Part shown: positions 22,984 through 24,420 of the stretch, one piece after another | How positions within the stretch are numbered: the stretch's first letter is position 1 | Layout of the letters: each line of letters begins with the position of its first letter | DNA from: JBMNTU01 sp050945895 | Lineage (GTDB): Bacteria; Bacillota; Clostridia; Christensenellales; Christensenellaceae | Reading direction: 5' to 3' | Assembly (NCBI GenBank): GCA_050945895.1 | Contig: JBMNTU010000021.1 | Coordinates: 1 to 24,420, forward strand | DNA: 24,420 nucleotides | Program-made: the position numbers and the translations under genes | The notes under the pieces: generated by a model | What the model was told of the DNA's origin: nothing | The model's database searches: none | Seen by the model: the letters and a program-made list of their open reading frames with translations, nothing else

Positions 22984-23008
22984 ACGGTTTAATTTCAATA
23001 TGGCAGGT

Positions 23009-23036
23009 AGGCCGGCGCAATCCGCAGGCCTTTTTT
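23009..23036 (+). terminator. Intrinsic terminator of the ACP-LuxE-LuxC operon
   Basis: AGGCC (23009-23013) pairs with GGCCT (23027-23031) around a GCG/CGC inner helix with one G-A mismatch and a CAATC loop. TTTTTT follows. The minus-strand amidase gene ends at 23038, just beside it. On the minus strand the hairpin lacks a T-tract, so no clear terminator for the amidase is seen. Confidence 0.8.
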
Positions 23037-23037
23037 A

Positions 23038-23907
23038 TTATGCCCCGAAATAATTCATTATCCCCCGAAAAATCCCCTGTGCCATTTCAAACTGGAAATC
23101 CTCGTCCGTCAGCTTGGCGTCTTCCGTGGCGTTGGACATATGCCCCATTTCTATGTTTACGATTGGACGCTCGCACCAGTTGAAGCCCGTTTGGTCGCTG
23201 CGCTGGGTAATACCGGTGTTTTTTATGCCTGTTTCGTCGCAATATGCGGAAAGAATGGCCTGCGCAGCCGCGTCACACTCCGCCTTGTACGGGTTTTCCG
23301 TGGGCACAAGCATAAACGCGCCGGTGGCGCCAGCGTCGCCTATGCTATTGCAGTGCAGCCGAATGCCGAGGTCGACGGCGTAGTCGTTAAAAAGCTGCGC
23401 GCGTTCGGCGTTGGAAATATCAACATCGGCGCTTTCGCGCGTCATGATAACGGTTGCGCCCTCTGTTTCAAGTAGTTTTTTCAGTTTTAACCCCACATTT
23501 AAATTTACGACATGCTCGGGTGTGCCCGAAACGCCCCATGCGCCCGAGGTTACCTTCATTTTTGTTTCGGACGAGCCGGGCGCGGCAGGCTCCGGGTCAG
23601 AATTCTGCTGCCCCTGGTGGCCGGGGTCAATACCAATCACAATGCCGGAAAGGGGGCTTGGCGTAGGAGTTGGTGTCGGCGTAGGAGTTGGCGAGGGCGA
23701 AGGGGTCGGAGTAGGGGTTGGTGTAGGAGTAGGCGTTGGGCTTGGCGTCGGCGTGGGTGTTTGCACAGGAGTAGCAAAAACTGCCGCCGCTGTGGAAGAT
23801 GCTGCAGAAGGCGCGGCGCTTTCTTCCGGCGCTTTGGCTGCGCATCCGGCGCACGCCAACACTGCTAAAAGAAGCAATGCAAATACAATGGTTGTTTTTT
23901 TGTTCAT
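23038..23907 (-). CDS. N-acetylmuramoyl-L-alanine amidase, lipoprotein with Pro/Thr-rich linker
   Basis: The 289-residue protein cleaves the bond between MurNAc and L-alanine in peptidoglycan (Amidase_3 fold). The zinc ligands are H97 (IDPGHQG), E131 (PEHVVNLN) and H185 (IRLHCNS), and the catalytic glutamate is E253 in NIEMGHMSN. Residues 1-22 form a lipoprotein signal peptide (charged MNKK, a hydrophobic stretch, then ACAGC with two possible lipid cysteines), so it should be anchored outside the membrane. Residues about 46-84 are an almost uninterrupted Thr-Pro/Ser-Pro linker that would span the wall. I start it at 23907, where AAGG lies eight bases upstream; a TTG six codons earlier overlaps that ribosome binding site. 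It lies 34 nt downstream of the SRP RNA gene on the same strand, with no separate promoter seen. Confidence 0.92.
   Translation of the reverse strand: MNKKTTIVFALLLLAVLACAGCAAKAPEESAAPSAASSTAAAVFATPVQTPTPTPSPTPTPTPTPTPTPSPSPTPTPTPTPTPSPLSGIVIGIDPGHQGQQNSDPEPAAPGSSETKMKVTSGAWGVSGTPEHVVNLNVGLKLKKLLETEGATVIMTRESADVDISNAERAQLFNDYAVDLGIRLHCNSIGDAGATGAFMLVPTENPYKAECDAAAQAILSAYCDETGIKNTGITQRSDQTGFNWCERPIVNIEMGHMSNATEDAKLTDEDFQFEMAQGIFRGIMNYFGA
23655..23772. repeat. Low-complexity 6-bp-type tandem repeat encoding the TP linker
   Basis: On the plus strand the unit varies around GGAGTTGGTGTC/GGCGTAGGAGTT, a degenerate hexamer array lying inside the amidase gene and encoding alternating Thr/Ser-Pro. 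Third positions vary between units, so it is not a recent perfect expansion, but its length may differ between strains. Confidence 0.85.
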
Positions 23908-23941
23908 AAGGCCTACCTTCTTCAAAAAAAGACATATAAAA

Positions 23942-24210
23942 ACCGCACACCCTGCGTTGAAACTTCACCTATGAGAGGAATTCGCGCAGCCGACTCAGAA
24001 CAGGCACGCCTGCGGCACACACAGCAAACTGCTTACTGCTGCTTCCGTCAGGACCTGACAGGGTTCACAGCGCTATGTTGCACAGGACCCATCCATCAAC
24101 ACCGACGCACGCGCTCCATGCCTTACAGGTGAGACCCTCGGCAGGGAATTCGACCCCGCTATAGCGGCTTGCGGGTTACAGGGCACCGCTAGCTCCCCGT
24201 CTAGTGCGGC
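23942..24210 (-). ncRNA. ffs: Signal recognition particle RNA, large Gram-positive type (6S-like/scRNA)
   Basis: The minus strand carries the conserved SRP S domain: GTCAGGTCC, the tetraloop TGAC (24050-24047), then GGAAGCAGC. Before it is an Alu domain with the typical GCGGTGCCCTG and ACCCGCAAGCCGC segments. The 5' GCCGCAC and 3' GTGCGGT ends pair to close the molecule, giving about 269 nt, the size of the Bacillus/Clostridium form. It binds Ffh and guides membrane and secreted proteins to the translocon. T-tracts after the 3' end act as the terminator region. The tetraloop is of the URRC rather than the GNRA class. The ends are inferred from pairing and promoter position. Confidence 0.95.
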
Positions 24211-24217
24211 AATTATC

Positions 24218-24246
24218 ATTCTAGTCTTTTTTTTGCTGCGCGTCAA
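24218..24246 (-). promoter_or_regulatory. Sigma-A promoter of the SRP RNA gene
   Basis: On the minus strand TTGACG (24246-24241), a 17-nt spacer rich in A, then TAGAAT (24223-24218) lie seven bases before the predicted 5' end at 24210. Position and quality fit a strong stable-RNA promoter. Confidence 0.85.
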
Positions 24247-24329
24247 TCATTTTTGTGGAAAACGGCGCAGTGCACGCGATTTTTGATAATAATACCTTGT
24301 TTTTCTTAGTGTAAAATAATCATTGGCAA

Positions 24330-24356
24330 AAGGGAGGCGTCCAGAAGGCGCCTCCC
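24330..24356 (-). terminator. Hairpin with T-run, probable terminator of a minus-strand gene right of the window
   Basis: GGGAGGCG (24332-24339) and CGCCTCCC (24349-24356) form a perfect 8-bp stem with a 9-nt loop. On the minus strand it is followed by TTTT, so it could end a transcript coming from beyond the right edge. The T-run is short. Confidence 0.5.
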
Positions 24357-24420
24357 ACAGATACACACTTGATATAATGATTTTGGAAAAGAATCAATCA
24401 AGGAGTGTATGCAGTAATAT
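24357..24420. other. Right-edge segment with imperfect inverted repeat
   Basis: No gene is visible. ATACACACTTGAT near 24361 and ATCAAGGAGTGTAT near 24397 are an imperfect inverted pair. AAGGAG at about 24400 resembles a ribosome binding site, but the ATG that follows it is closed by TAA two codons later. The segment may be the upstream region of a gene starting just outside the window. Confidence 0.35.

Noticed and set aside
23655..23772. CRISPR or non-coding minisatellite
   Set aside because: The repeat unit is six bases without spacers and it is in frame inside the amidase, encoding Thr/Ser-Pro.

Overview
The window looks like a chromosomal segment from an anaerobic Gram-positive bacterium of the Clostridia, with fairly balanced base composition. 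The evidence is a large Gram-positive-type SRP RNA with an Alu domain, a single-chain PurL, strong AGGAGG-type ribosome binding sites, sigma-A promoters with 17-nt spacers, and a 5S rRNA ending in a GC hairpin plus T-tract. No species can be named from this alone.

Layout. (1) 112-280: 5S rRNA and its terminator, apparently the tail of an rRNA operon whose 23S lies outside the window. (2) 295-1919, minus strand: a NUDIX hydrolase with its own promoter, and a LacI-family regulator. (3) 1920-2530: a 0.6-kb divergent control region with a near-consensus promoter, a palindrome at its predicted start site, and two matched 23-bp inverted repeats placed just upstream of the two divergent promoters. 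(4) 2531-10477, plus strand: a seven-gene catabolic cluster of two closely related IolM-type zinc dehydrogenases, a third zinc dehydrogenase, an SDR, a TIM-barrel isomerase/epimerase, an aldo/keto reductase and a creatininase-superfamily hydrolase (IolN type), closed by a clear terminator at 10498-10530. IolM plus IolN is the signature of the Thermotoga-type inositol route (inosose to diketo-inositol to 5-keto-gluconate), so the best reading is catabolism of an inositol isomer or related cyclitol under the divergent LacI regulator. Several GC-rich hairpins separate the genes. (5) 18012-10647, minus strand: DUF1015, aspartate kinase, AEC-type permease and PurL, tightly spaced and read from one promoter.

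(6) 18241-22983, plus strand: the most unusual part. A five-gene operon from a clear promoter encodes an acyl carrier protein, an IolO-type ketose/uronate epimerase, an AMP-forming ligase, a LuxE-type acyl-protein synthetase and a LuxC-type acyl reductase, with short gaps or overlapping ends. No luciferase (LuxAB) or LuxD is present. I read it as a stand-alone carboxylate activation and reduction pathway; the embedded epimerase suggests that the substrate, or the partner of the aldehyde formed, is a sugar acid or sugar. This is inference. (7) 23907-23038, minus strand: a lipoprotein N-acetylmuramoyl-L-alanine amidase with a long Pro/Thr linker. It lies only 34 nt downstream of the SRP RNA gene (24210-23942, minus) and has no obvious promoter of its own. 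(8) 24290-24420: a terminator-like hairpin and an imperfect inverted repeat at the window edge, unassigned.

Regions 4 and 6 may be metabolically linked, because an IolO-type epimerase is the step that follows IolM/IolN in Thermotoga. No transporter for the sugar, no kinase, and no Gfo/Idh/MocA-type inositol dehydrogenase (IolG) is encoded in the window.
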